A stretch of 64,000 nt of DNA from Heterobilharzia americana (GCA_944470555.2 OX104134.1:10395248-10459247), one strand, 5' to 3'; positions 10,745 through 22,511 are shown, numbered from the stretch's first letter. Notes: a model not told the origin generated them from the letters alone. Program-made: numbers and translations.

Positions 10745-10880
10745 TGTTCTCATCCTACTTAAGACCCACTAGTTGGACGTACCTGCATCCTAGTGAATGA
10801 TCATGTTCCCACTACGACTGAAATTAAGTACTCATTGCTTGAAGCACCTGAGTGTTGTCCTTGAAACTACTGAGTGAAGA
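10745..10880 (-). mobile_element. Decayed Sm-alpha-like SINE
   Basis: Aligned by eye with the SINE at 56148-56330, the order of blocks is kept: a tcctatttgggactcatcagctgg-like block, then acctgcatcctagtgaatgatcatgttcccac, then a decayed B box, then an A box-like cactcagtag read from the other strand. The ribozyme core is no longer recognisable as functional. Confidence 0.5.
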
Positions 10881-12949
10881 GCACCACTTCTTGTGAAATA
10901 AGTATCACTGCTAATAAATGGTCTTGCTGGAAGCGGGAGGCTTGGGAACGAAGCTTGACAATTCATCAGACTGATTCCACTATTTGCCAAAGATAAGAAG
11001 TGAGTAAATGTATTCTGAATTGATTGTATTTGTATCTGCAATAGAATTATACACGGAAGTTATCTTTAAATATCAGCAGTTTATCGAAACCTTTTGGATC
11101 CTGACGCTATTACGATAACTATACACAAATGGCAAGGAATGAACACTTGATTCTAGAGTTAAAGCAGTACGGTTTTAGAGAAAAGTTAAGCTTTAAAAAA
11201 GAACATAGCCTTACATTCGATGTTCAAGTACAGATGAACATCACTGGTAGTTAAAACTCAGTAGATACCAACCTCAGTATTTAGAAATTCTGACTCATAC
11301 CTTAGGTATCTTATAGAAAACTGAGTTTACTGTCATGCGGCTCTCTGTGCGAATGAATTTCCTTATAAATAAGTAATAAAAAAAAGAATGAAGTTCACCC
11401 CCGACTCCTATTTTCTGATTTGTGTTTTCAAAGCCATTTGATCATTAAATCCATCCTTAGCCTTGTAAGCCTTCAAAATTAAAAACATAATTAGTTTACT
11501 TATTATTTTGCTTGGCTTAGTCATATTTGCATGTCATTGCAGAAAGTCATATCCGGTATGCATTTATGTGGTCAAGAATATCCTCGGGATTAAGTAACGA
11601 GTAACGTCATTTAACAGAAAACGTTTTCTGACAAAATATCATTGGAAGTCTAAAATCTTACTTTTTTCTCCTACAGGTAGGGTCTCATTTTTAAAATCAG
11701 TGATGTGTCTTGCAAGTAAAGAAAACATTGGAAGGACCTCTAGTGATTCTTTGCCTAATATGGATCAGCAGAAACAATTCGCATCCAGCATGGTGAAAAA
11801 ATCACGTGCATTTATTTAGCAAAAAAGACTGTTTCATTTCAACTGAATACAAATTACGATTGTTTTATTTCCCACATTCACTGCAAAACTACTTAATTAC
11901 TGATCTGTGTTTCCAAATATATGTGACATTTTCGCAATTTTATTACAGATAATCACAGAAAGAATATCTGGATTTTATTTTTGTACTGATGTGAAGTTCG
12001 GTCACAATTTTGACGAAAACGTTCTCTTATGAAGTAAAAATATAAGTCCACATTATGTGCTAGACGTAGATGATGAAATTCATTAAAAGCTTAGTAATCG
12101 TTTGGTGTTTGATCTAGACAATCATCAGTGAAATGCTGGAAAGAGATAAGATATACTTTTTGTGTTTCATGAACTCTATTTTGCCAAGTTTCTTTACTCG
12201 TGCATCTGTGCCATGTTCACCAACAATGTTTCTGTAAAAAACAATAATTTTTAGTTGGCATAACAGTCATCTGGACAAATTTTTCTTGAACTTTGAGAAT
12301 AGACTGACATTAACTGTGTGGAGTTTTCTGTCGCTTAAACTGAAAACCTGATATTAATAAAATAAAACTTATGAAAATCTAACGGCAGGATAAATAATTT
12401 TTTTAAATTTCGCATATTACTTGTTATTTACCTAGAAGAGCAGTAAAACTAAAGTTGACGTAGGCGATATTGCTGATGACAGAGTTATTGTTTATTCAGT
12501 CAGCTAGTCCACAAAACAGTGTAATTCAAGACCGACCCATGAACAGGATTGAGCAGGCTCACAGTACCGACCCGTAGACGAAAGGTACTGGTAATTTTAT
12601 TGGTTCCGATTTACAGGTTGTTGCAGAAGTTGCACTGAAAAAAGTACTACGCATGAACTTAACTCAGAGAGCCGAAGAATGTTAAACACCCTTTGACCAA
12701 ACCGGAGATTAAAGGTCAGTAGCACACCTTAAATGCACCACACTCTTTGCACACATCAGATCGTCACCATGAATGTAAAACCCTTGATTTGAAATTATAC
12801 TTCAAATTTATTTCAACTCAATATTCATTTCTTTCAGAGAATAAGGAGAAGTGTCTATTTGACCAATGATAGCCTTTTATGTAATTCAAAAACAAGATAT
12901 TCAGCAAAGAGGACTTTTTTCAACGAATTCGTTCTCAAGCTGTACATTC

Positions 12950-12952
<3 letters not shown>
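10881..12952. other. AT-rich non-coding DNA
   Basis: No gene recognised. A slightly less AT-rich patch at about 12460-12770 may be an old repeat remnant but shows no motif I can name. Confidence 0.5.

Positions 12953-12982
<30 letters not shown>
12953..12982. repeat. (TA)n microsatellite
   Basis: Uninterrupted TA run of about 30 bp, 60 bp upstream of RTE copy B. Confidence 0.95.
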
Positions 12983-12984
<2 letters not shown>

Positions 12985-13229
12985 GTTTAAAGACTGTAAT
13001 CCTTGAGGAAGATTTAACTTAAATAATGGTAGGTTGAAAACCTCGCCTGATTAACTAGCTCACTAGTTACTAGCCGGTCCTAAGCCCGGGTAAAGAAGGA
13101 AGGTTTGGGCATAGGGCTAGCAACCCTACCCCGAAAACAAATCTAACCACTAAACAAACTTCAAAGCACAAACAAAATATAAAAAATAATAACAAAATTA
13201 TTCCTCACAGGAATCGGAGAGGCGAGATG

Positions 13230-14230
13230 ACGCCAGTTGGTGAAAGTCTTCGGGAAGCCAATTGGCCGATATGTCTTCTCTCCCTCAATGAAAACAAAAG
13301 TAAACGTGGGGACATGGAATGTCCACACCATGTGTGAACCTAACAAGGCTACCCACATTGCCAAAGAGATGAGAAGGTATAGCATAGGAGTGCTTGGAAT
13401 CTGCTAAAGTAGATGGAATGGAAGTGGACTCTCCAAACTGTCAACTGGATAGTCAATAATCCACTCCGATATTGTCACCCAGACGACAACCACGAGCACA
13501 GCACACTGAGTTTTCGAGTGGCCATCATGATATCCACTTGAAGAGCATCGAAGGCTCGCTTCCATGCAGTGGGAACCAATCTCCTCCTCCAGCACCAGGA
13601 TCATGACAGCAAGGTTCAACTCAAAAGGAAGGAAGGTCACAATCATACAATGCTATACTACGCACCTGCAAGTAATGCAGAACAAGAGGAGAAGGAGGAA
13701 ATTAACAGACAACTGCATCCAACACTGGACATGACCCCACTCCAGTTGGCGATATCAAAATTCTAATGGGCGACATAAATGCCAAACTGGGAGGGGACAA
13801 CACAGGAAGAGAACCAACCATGGGTGGAGAAGCACTCGGTGAGATGATGAACGAGAATGGAGAATTGCTTGCAGAATTCTGTGCATTCAACGATTTGGTG
13901 ATTGCAGTGAGGCAGTGTGTTCAAGCACAAAGATATCCACAAAGCGAGCAGCATGGATTTCACCAGATGGACACACTAAAAACCAAATCGACTTTATCTC
14001 AATCTCAAGAAAATGGAGACGCAGTGTACTTGATACAAGGTCAAGAAGGGGAGCAGATTTAGGTTCAGACCACTCACTATCTAGTGCAAGGAACCTTCCA
14101 AATCAAGTTAAAAGCCTTCAAGGAAGCTGTTGATAGACCTCAGTCAAGTACAACACTCGGAAACTGAAGGATGAAACTACAAAGTAAATCTTCACGGCAG
14201 CCAGCCATCAGGACAAAATGGGAGATATTA
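13230..14230 (+). pseudogene. Broken endonuclease frame of RTE copy B
   Basis: A stop follows the GVLGIC block near 13405. Later frames keep GDINAKLGGDNTGRE near 13770, IDFISIS-like sequence near 13990 and GSDHSL near 14065. Compared with copy D it has several small insertions and point stops. Confidence 0.75.
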
Positions 14231-15960
14231 AGGAACATCCCTGAAGAAACCTGTGTGGAAGAACACTGGAAGTCTTTGAAAGCTATGTGGAAAGAAACCT
14301 GCACAGCCGTATTAGGAAGGAAGAAGAAAGAACATAAGGAATGTATCTCGATGGACACATGGAAGCTGATAGAGGAGAGGAGGATGGTGAAGTAGAAGAT
14401 AAACCAGTGCAGTGCAAGGATGCTCATCGACATGAGGAACTGAGTACAATGTATAAAACACTACACTGGACAAAGAAGTGAAGAGTGCACGGAAAAACAA
14501 AAGACACTTCTACGACACATTGGCAAGTGAAGCAGAACAGCCTGCAGGTTAGAGAGACCTGACAACACTGTATAAAATAACCAGGTGGCTATCTGGAAAG
14601 AGATAAACTCAGACGATAACGAAAAAAAAGATGATGATGGAAATTTAATTACGAAAGAAGAGAAACAAAGGAAACGGTGAGCCGGCCACTTCAAAATGCT
14701 CTTGAATCGACCACCACCTGCACTTCGTCCAGAAATACCACCTGCAGCCGCTGAACTACAAGTGAACATAAATCCTCCAACAAAAGTGGAAGTCCTGAGT
14801 GCCATAAAGCTACTGAAATGTGAGAAAGCAGCCGGATCAGGTGGGATCCCGCCAGAAGCACTGAAAACAGACGCAGAGACAACAGTAGACATGCTCACAC
14901 AACTATTGCAGAAGGAATGGAAGGAAGAGAAGGTAACTGGCTAGTGATTGGAAAAAGGGTTACCTTGTCGAATTCACTGGTGAATTAACTGAAAACGCTA
15001 CTTGTTGTTTACAATTTGTTGCCGCTAGCACATAAAAGTGACTTAGATTATTCTATAGCGAAGTAATCTAATAATGGGAAGCTCAGTGATGCTTTCGAAG
15101 TGAAGACACGAGTGAAACAAGGCTGTCTTCCATCACCCATCATATTCCTGATTGTGGTCGACTGGATCATGCAACAAACAGTGGGGAGCGAGAAGAGGGG
15201 GATACGCTGGACTGAGGAAAAGAACCTAGAAGATTTGGATTTCGCCAATGACTTGTGTCTGATGTCACACAAACTTGAAGATCTACAGGCGGAAACTAAC
15301 AAGTTGTCAGAAGAGGCAGGGCAGCGAAGACGGGACTTCAAGTGAATATAGAGAAGACGGAGGTGATGAAGATACCCAACCAACAACAACGACAACAAAC
15401 TAATCACTATCAACGGGAGAAACTTAAAGGAAGTAGTCTCTTTCACCTACACCTATCTAGGCAGCACTGCTTCAACTACAGGCGGCACAGACGAGGATGT
15501 CAAAGTCAGGATCGGAAAAGCAAGACAGGCGTTCATTAGCCTGAAGCCAATGTGGAGATCTTCTGCACTCGGCATGTTGAACAAGATCCGGATTTTCAAC
15601 ACCAACATCAGTCAAGTCAGTGCTTCTGTATGGCTCAGAGACTTGGCGCGTTATGAAAGGGATTTCCAACAAACTACAGGCATTCGTCAACAACTGCCTA
15701 CGCTGGCTCGTTACTGAAGCTCAGATGGCCAGAATAATAAGAATAAGCAACAAGGAACTCTGGCTGGTGACGAACCAACCAAGAAGCTATCGCTGAACAA
15801 ATATGCACTGGAAGGAAGTGGAGATGGATTGGATTGGTCATACACTGAGAAGGCCGAGTGTGGAGATCACGCACCAGGCCAGTTGCTCGAGTGGAACCCA
15901 GATGGTAATCGACGAGTTGGGCGACCCAGCTGAGGGTGACATGGAGGAGATCGTGTGAGG
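14171..15960 (+). pseudogene. Broken reverse-transcriptase frame of RTE copy B
   Basis: Pieces recognised: ETCVEEHWKSLKAMWKETC near 14250, LLKCEKAAGSGGIPPEALKTD near 14805, KTRVKQGCLPSP near 15100 and DLDFANDLCLMSH near 15230. The catalytic FADD reads FAND here, and the motif A region (FIDFEKAFD) is deleted, so the protein would be inactive even without its frameshifts. Confidence 0.8.
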
Positions 15961-16074
15961 AGGAAATGAGAGCTTGTGGGCAGTTGTGGAGCCAGGTTCA
16001 AAAGATTTCAGAGAACAGAGTGGGGTGGAGACGTGCTACTGAAGCCCTATGTTCCATTAGGAACCCAAGGGACT
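14980..16074 (+). repeat. Left arm of a roughly 1.1-kb inverted duplication
   Basis: The arm starts at gtgaattaactgaaaacgc (about 80 bp of non-RTE DNA) and continues through the 3' third of RTE copy B. It pairs with 16396-17489. Both arms share the same non-RTE segment, the same junction and the same frame errors. One shared 73-codon frame differs by a single residue. Confidence 0.9.
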
Positions 16075-16395
16075 AATAATATGTAATAATATATGTTCTT
16101 GTTCCACGATTCGCATTCGAAGTTGATGTCTAAATTGTATCACGAATTCTTTTCGGCCCAAAGTGAAAAATAGGGAGTTTAAATCGCAGGTTTCAATTTA
16201 GTTGGGGTCGTTTTGTCTGTTGATTGTTCATTAACATTCTCACCCATTTTTAATCTATATGCACATTACAAATGATTTGAAAATCTTACGTAACCCATTT
16301 TGTTATCATTCGACCTTTACGTCATCAACTAGCAACATTATAGTTGTCACCACCATTATTAATGTTTCAACCTACAATTTATTATTATTATTATT
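16075..16395. other. Spacer between the arms of the inverted duplication
   Basis: About 320 bp of non-RTE DNA. It includes tttcaacctac at 16365-16375, the reverse complement of gtaggttgaaa found at the 5' edge of copy B (13029-13039), and a short ATT run at the right end that is the RTE tail of the right arm. Confidence 0.7.
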
Positions 16396-17405
16396 AGTCC
16401 CTTGGGTTCCTAATGGAACATAGGGCTTCAGTAGCACGTCTCCACCCCACTCTGTTCTCTGAAATCTTTTGAACCTGGCTCCACAACTGCCCACAAGCTC
16501 TCATTTCCTCCTCACACGATCTCCTCCATGTCACCCTCAGCTGGGTCGCCCAACTCGTCGATTACCATCTGGGTTCCACTCGAGCAACTGGCCTGGTGCG
16601 TGATCTCCACACTCGGCCTTCTCAGTGTATGACCAATCCAATCCATCTCCACTTCCTTCCAGTGCATATTTGTTCAGCGATAGCTTCTTGGTTGGTTCGT
16701 CACCAGCCAGAGTTCCTTGTTGCTTATTCTTATTATTCTGGCCATCTGAGCTTCAGTAACGAGCCAGCGTAGGCAGTTGTTGATGAATGCCTGTAGTTTG
16801 TTGGAAATCCCTTTCATAACGCGCCAAGTCTCTGAGCCATACAGAAGCACTGACTTGACTGATGTTGGTGTTGAAAATCCGGATCTTGTTCAACATGCCG
16901 AGTGCAGAAGATCTCCACATTGGCTTCAGGCTAATGAACGCCTGTCTTGCTTTTCCGATCCTGACTTTGACATCCTCGTCTGTGCCGCCTGTAGTTGAAG
17001 CAGTGCTGCCTAGATAGGTGTAGGTGAAAGAGACTACTTCCTTTAAGTTTCTCCCGTTGATAGTGATTAGTTTGTTGTCGTTGTTGTTGGTTGGGTATCT
17101 TCATCACCTCCGTCTTCTCTATATTCACTTGAAGTCCCGTCTTCGCTGCCCTGCCTCTTCTGACAACTTGTTAGTTTCCGCCTGTAGATCTTCAAGTTTG
17201 TGTGACATCAGACACAAGTCATTGGCGAAATCCAAATCTTCTAGGTTCTTTTCCTCAGTCCAGCGTATCCCCCTCTTCTCGCTCCCACTGTTTGTTGCAT
17301 GATCCAGTCGACCACAATCAGGAATATGATGGGTGATGGAAGACAGCCTTGTTTCACTCGTGTCTTCACTTCGAAAGCATCACTGAGCTTCCCATTATTA
17401 GATTA
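16381..17405 (-). mobile_element. 5'-truncated RTE copy (right arm), minus strand
   Basis: From the TAA-type tail at 16381-16396 the minus strand follows the RTE 3' third up to the point corresponding to aagtaatc near 17405, then enters about 85 bp that is also in copy B. By itself it looks like an ordinary 5'-truncated RTE insertion with genomic DNA upstream. Confidence 0.85.
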
Positions 17406-17489
17406 CTTCGCTATAGAATAATCTAAGTCACTTTTATGTGCTAGCGGCAACAAATTGTAAACAACAAGTAGCGTTTTCAGTTAATTCAC
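16396..17489 (-). repeat. Right arm of the inverted duplication
   Basis: Reverse complement of 14980-16074. The two ends give almost the same coordinate sum (32470 and 32469), so only about one net indel separates the arms. Beyond 17489 the sequence is unrelated to copy B. Confidence 0.9.
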
Positions 17490-18099
17490 TTAGAATCAGT
17501 TTTCAGCCTTTCTTTTATCTGTGTTCATGTATGCTTTCAACTTGGGGATCAGAAATAATTGCACTTCTAATTGAAGGACAATACAATAGAGTATATTATT
17601 TTTTAATTTGTGGGTTACAACTATTTGCTAATTAAATGTGACATATTTTATGGTATGAGCTTTTATAAGTTTTTATCGATGTATGGGGTAACGACATACA
17701 AAAAAGATATTTTGTGACATTGTTGTATGTTTTTTCTTTAGTGATTATGAGTGTTTTACATTAATAGGTACGAACCAAAACAGGAAACATGGTTTGCCAG
17801 GTTATGCTATCATGTATAAGTCCACTGTCGCTATTGCCTAATTTGCTCTCATATATATAGTCAAGGAGGTTTGCTGGTTACATTTAATGAATTTTTGTCA
17901 ATAAACTTTCACCGTGTCGAAGACTTGAAATTTCAGATCACTAAAATATTTATATATGTTATACGATGAAATGGCATGAAGTCTGTAGACGAGAGGTGAA
18001 TCCAACAACCAACCCTTTATGGATGAGACAACTTCGCGAGAAAATGAAGCAATTAACATTTTTCATCGCCCCACTCCCTATTCGTAAACAGGAAGTAGT
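17490..18099. other. AT-rich non-coding DNA
   Basis: Nothing recognised. The CR1-like remnant to the right has no sharp left edge, so its 3' part may reach into this stretch. Confidence 0.5.
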
Positions 18100-19800
18100 T
18101 GCAGACCCGTTTTGGACATCACGTCAGATTCAACAGATGCGATAGGCACACTAAATGCTTTCAGATTTCTGCTCAAGCTGTTGAGAAGGCCTCTCTTTTT
18201 TAAGTTTTGCTTAACGATACAATGTCGTCTCAGAGTTTCCTAAGTCTATTTTCGGTAACTCATCTGGAACAAAGTTTACTAGGAACGATGGGAGTGCGCA
18301 TCCTTACAGGACACCATTGGTTGTAGTCGATTCACACTTCTCCACAAGCCCTTACAAAGCTGAGTGATTTCGAGCAGAGATCTTGGATTAATGGTGCATG
18401 CTTACTCTGTAATTCCTCTACAGTTAGCCATCGCCACCTTTCGATCGACAGGGTCGAATATTGCCTCCAGGTTGAGAAATATGGCAAGTATGCCTGTTTC
18501 CATAACTTGAAGGGTGAAGATTTGATCGACGCAGTCTCGGTTTTCTCAAGTTCAGTGTTCTAGGGCTTCAGTTATATATCAGATAACAATGAACTCTAGA
18601 ATTTTGAACGTGAACAGTGAAGTTAACTAATCAGGCGGTACCACCTGTTATTCCTATTAACTACCTAGTGCCTCCATTACTCTACTCAATAATTACTCAC
18701 CTCCCTCCTCAAACACCTGCAGTGGCAGTCAATCAGGTCACGCTGCTTTCCATCGGTTCAGGTTACAAACAGCTCTCTCATTTTCGACAGGTAGGAGACC
18801 AATACCAAAGTCTAAACTGAGTTCAAGCTAAATGTCAGGCAACTGAAGCTTTACTGTGGACCAGTTGAACTATTCTTCAAAGTGTTCCACAAAAAGTTCT
18901 AGCCGCCTGTCCTGAGAGGTTTTCAGCGTCCCATTCTCTTGCTTGATGGTTTATAGATCATCGTCTTCTTGTCAGTTTCCTTAATAAGCCTTAATAGTTG
19001 CTAAACATTACCTGATGTTATTGCCTTCTCCATTACTTTCACCTTCGTGAAAGATGCTTTTCCGAATGGCTCAATTTCTTTACTTCAGCGTTAAAGTCAC
19101 CTAGCAATTTGAATATATTTCTGAATCTTTTGATTTTTGTAGCAAAATCGACAGCTTCTCATAGAACTCATGCTTAATACAACCCAAACTGCTGTCTGTG
19201 GGTGCGTAGTTGGAGAATATGAGTAAGCAGTGTCAACTCCCACAATCCTCTCTGCTTCTTACAGATCCATTCAGTTGAACTGTACAATGGAAGCTGGTTA
19301 ACTGATATTCGATAAAGAAGTGCACGTTATGCTTGTGAACGTAATGCTGTATCTACACCAGAGAGTTCACAAGAGCTAGTAACTGAATTTTTGGATACTC
19401 ACCAAGCGAATCATGAGGAATCCCTTGAATGGCCAGATTAATTCAAGTGAATAACCCTGGAGCCTTGTATATGTGTCTCAAAAACACAACGTATATCCTT
19501 GACTCCAGATTTTGGAGTTATAACAAGACACGTCTGTTGTCCGATTCAGCATATGGCTTGTTTTCGGAAGTCTCCAGTATGAAGTCGATAGCGGGGTATT
19601 AACATACTAGCGGTTATATTTCTTGTGTTTGGATCAATAGCAGTGGTCATAGAGGGAGATGGTTGGAAGCTGGACAGGAATTACTCATACCGTTGGACAA
19701 ACAGAAGTGTGCCATTTTTAAGGGCTAACCTTTATCGACCCCATTTTTCCAAATCGAAAGCAACACAAACATAGTACTGTTGCTAGTCCATATGAAACAC
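18100..19800 (-). pseudogene. Degenerate CR1-like LINE, endonuclease and RT
   Basis: On the minus strand the endonuclease comes first: a block near 19270 ending VQLNGSV, NYAPTDSS at 19188-19211, KHEFYEKLSILLQK just after, and a GDFNAEV-like block near 19090. The RT follows, with CVDQIFTLQVME then FLNLEAIFDPVDRKV at about 18440-18545; relatives have FLDLKAAFDSVDREV there. All blocks are in order but split by stops and frameshifts. The 5' part (19520-19800) also looks LINE-derived. It differs from the RTE copies in sequence and is much older. Confidence 0.7.
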
Positions 19801-20692
19801 CTTACTGCTATCTAACTTCATCCAGCCAACAGAACGACCTGACCCCGCGATCCCTTAATATATATAGGTTCCATCAGAATTTAATGGTTGCAAATCCATT
19901 TTAAGCGATTCGCTAAAAATTAATAAAAAGTATTCCGCACAATCATAACATTTAATTTTCGTGCACACAATATGGAAACTCACATGCGTGCACACAGTCG
20001 AAACTAAATTTTTGACATTTAAAAGTTTTGCATTTCCTCTTGTCATTCTGTTGCATTTAAAACATTCAATCGATTATAATACAAACATTTTGGTGAAAAA
20101 TAAAAACTGCAAATATTTTATCGATTCAGAACAAGATAAAAATTCATATTTTCCTAAATGTTAAATAACAACTAATAAAAATTGCAAACAGTACTTATTC
20201 AATTACTGATAGCCTAATATCTGCAACTAGATAAATTTGGATGAGATTTGAATAGAATAAACGTGATTCTGGTTAGTTTGAACTCAGAAATAAAGTCGAA
20301 AAAAATTCAAAAGCCATTTGAGTGAACAAAAAATAATCTTTTCGATAGCTGCTTCTTCAGGTCCAACATTTATGCGTACATGTTGAGGAATTATATGTCA
20401 ACACTAATGAGATTTTGCTTATCGGTTTGTTAATAATATTATACAGTTGTGGAAGTCAATTCAAAAAAGTGTTTTGCAAACGTTGATGAAATAATTAATA
20501 ATATTGTTTCCGAGATTTAATTTAAAATGATTGACTATTTAAATGATTATACGGCATGGGTATTGATATGAGGTGATAGTTCAATATAACAATAGGAAGG
20601 TGTTTATAATAGTTGGATGAAATAAACTAAGAAGGATAATTTCAGGAATAATAGCTTGATAGAATTTTGCTCATGTAAGGGGACAAAATAAG
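19801..20692. other. AT-rich non-coding DNA
   Basis: No recognisable gene or repeat. Confidence 0.55.
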
Positions 20693-20704
20693 TTAAGAGA
20701 ATTT
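20693..20704. repeat. Left TSD of SINE dimer 1
   Basis: ttaagagaattt, identical to 21112-21123. The two copies bracket the whole palindromic dimer. Confidence 0.85.
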
Positions 20705-20790
20705 TGAGGGAGTTGTGGAGATTTGGAAATATTTCAAGTTGTTATTCATCGTAGACTGACATCAGTTGGAGAAAGAAAGGAGACCTAGGA

Positions 20791-20836
20791 GCACTGGACA
20801 GCTGTTTCGTCCTAGTATGGGGTTCCTCAGCAGTGC
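20791..20836 (-). ncRNA. Hammerhead ribozyme, left copy of dimer 1
   Basis: Minus strand: stem I GCACTG with CAGTGC is perfect over six pairs. The core CTGAGGA (20824-20830) fits CUGANGA, GAAA is intact and the cleavage triplet is GTC (20797-20799). Stem II is ACCC against GGAC, so two of its four pairs are lost. All catalytic residues are present; only stem II is weakened. Confidence 0.8.
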
Positions 20837-20940
20837 GCACCCACGACCCCGCCAGGGATTGAACACGTGACCTTCAATTTCCGCAGCCAGCGCGTTACCA
20901 TTAAGCCACTAAAAATATGGAGCACTGGATTCTGACCCAT

Positions 20941-20993
20941 TGGCTCAATGGTAACGCGCTAGTTGCGGGGATTGAAGGTCGCGTGTTCGATCC
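20941..20993 (+). promoter_or_regulatory. Pol III A and B boxes, right copy of dimer 1
   Basis: TGGCTCAATGG at 20941-20951 matches the A box and GTGTTCGATCC at 20983-20993 matches the B box. The spacing is typical of tRNA-derived SINEs. The left copy has the same boxes on the other strand. Confidence 0.7.
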
Positions 20994-21012
20994 TTGGTGG
21001 GGTCGTGGGTGC

Positions 21013-21058
21013 GCACTGATGAGGAGTCCCATACTAGGACGAAACAGCTGTCCAGTGC
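21013..21058 (+). ncRNA. Hammerhead ribozyme, right copy of dimer 1
   Basis: Stem I GCACTG (21013-21018) pairs perfectly with CAGTGC (21053-21058). Stem II GTCC with GGAC is perfect, GAAA lies at 21041-21044 and the triplet GTC at 21050-21052. The core reads ATGAGGA instead of CTGAGGA: the invariant C3 is A, which should abolish cleavage. Confidence 0.8.
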
Positions 21059-21111
21059 TCCTACGTCTCCTTTCTTCCTCCAACTGATATCGGTCTACGA
21101 TGAATGACAAC

Positions 21112-21123
21112 TTAAGAGAATTT
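21112..21123. repeat. Right TSD of SINE dimer 1
   Basis: ttaagagaattt, identical to 20693-20704. Confidence 0.85.
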
Positions 21124-22465
21124 GTTAAGATTGCTTCAGATTACGGCGAAGGATTTCTACAGTGTGCAGTTAAATCGACTTGGGTAGGATGTAAATGAAT
21201 TTATGCGTCTTGAATCGGATCAAGGTAGTTGTGGTGGCAACACTTGATGTTTTTGAACACATGGCTAGGTTTGTTTGATCTTGATTGCTACTTCTACTGC
21301 AGTTCGAAGGATCCTGAGCCAAGTGACTTTTGGTAAGTTGCTGGGAACGTGGCACTAAATGGAAAACGACTCATTTATATCCTTTTCAACCAAGTGTGTA
21401 TATATGGAGCAGGTGACGGCCTTTACGGTATCTTTACTTAACTACGCTGGAGAAAGTTTCCAGTCTACTCCTGCATTCAGTGCTGGCTGTTTGTACACTG
21501 GTAGAATCTATAAAACCTGGTTGCTCACAAAAATGTTTGTCAACACTATTCGGAATTTACAACTCTATTTCAAACTTTCAGTTAATAACTTACGAACAGT
21601 GTAACTTTTGTTGAATATCATAGTACTCTGGCCATTTATTGATATTTCTATGGAGAAGTTCCACAAAAATCTTGAGCCTAACTTGTAAGACCTAATGATG
21701 AAGTGTTGTACATGCTAAACTACCCTTGTAGGTTTATCTTTCCTTCAGCATCTCACCGAAATTAAAGTCTTTATTGAATTATGCAATTCGCCTCTGGATG
21801 CTAAAATAGTTCAGGAAACTTAAAATTAAAGAATATGAACTAAGCCAGTTTTAACACAGGTAGTGGATCTACTGTTACATGATAAATCTTTAAGTAATTC
21901 GAGCATCATAGGAAAACAAAATACAGAACTAAGTGATTAAACTCTCTCTGATAAGGTTAGTAGCTTCGAACGGTCTACAATGTCTAGAAAAGGATGCTTT
22001 ATTCATTCATTTCATGGATCTGGCTCCTTCTGTTCCACATCATTAAAAAAGGCCTTTGAGGTGGTTGTTTCATTGCAACATAAAACGAGAACAAGTGATT
22101 TTACTCAATGGTTTTCATACGTAGGCTAAAAATCGAGACAAATTACATCTGACTAATTGCGTATACTTTGACTGTGAAGCAAGACCAGATATGTGACTTG
22201 GATATTTCAACAAGTTATAAGTAAGGCCTAGCCAGATCTCGTGATAGTGCTGCAAAGTCTGTCACACAAGAACGCTGGCAATGAACACTTAAAAATCTTG
22301 TTCAAGTTGCTCATACTACTATCTTTAAGAAATGCATTTTAAATTCACAATGATGCGCAGTAATAATAATGCCTGAACCTTGAGGAGAAACCTGAAATCC
22401 CTGGGTCATTTATTCAAAACAAGAGAATGCCGTAGCCCAAAGGCCTCAAGTAATCGAGATTACCT

Positions 22466-22468
<3 letters not shown>

Positions 22469-22509
<41 letters not shown>
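22469..22509. repeat. (TA)n microsatellite
   Basis: Uninterrupted TA run of about 40 bp. Confidence 0.95.

Positions 22510-22511
<2 letters not shown>

Larger units (their letters stand above)
13040..16074 (+). mobile_element. RTE-clade LINE copy B, internally rearranged
   Basis: The 5' end (acctcgcctgattaactag) and 3' end (cccaagggactaataat) match the full-length copies. Endonuclease and early RT sequence run to about 14975 with many frame errors. About 390 bp of RT sequence (from LVKLPKKG to about the ATCQVIHNG block) is replaced by about 85 bp of unrelated DNA. RTE sequence then resumes at about 15060 (taataatgggaagctc) and runs to the 3' end. The part from 14980 onward exists again as an inverted copy at 16396-17489. 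It is inactive. Confidence 0.9.
20705..21111 (-). mobile_element. Head-to-head HHR-SINE dimer 1
   Basis: Two copies of one SINE point outward from a centre near 20920. Each copy has an A box (ggcttaatgg or ggctcaatgg), a B box (gtgttcaatcc or gtgttcgatcc), a hammerhead, then a tail with ccaactgat and tctacgatgaat. The left copy (-) has a longer tail, reaching ccaaatctccacaactccctc; the right copy (+) stops at gaatgacaac. If the long tail marks the 3' end, the unit inserted in minus orientation. The single 12-bp TSD around both copies shows that they arrived together. Confidence 0.85.

Noticed and set aside
10403..10753. 116-codon frame on the minus strand
   Set aside because: No domain, start context or homology that I recognise; within the length expected by chance.
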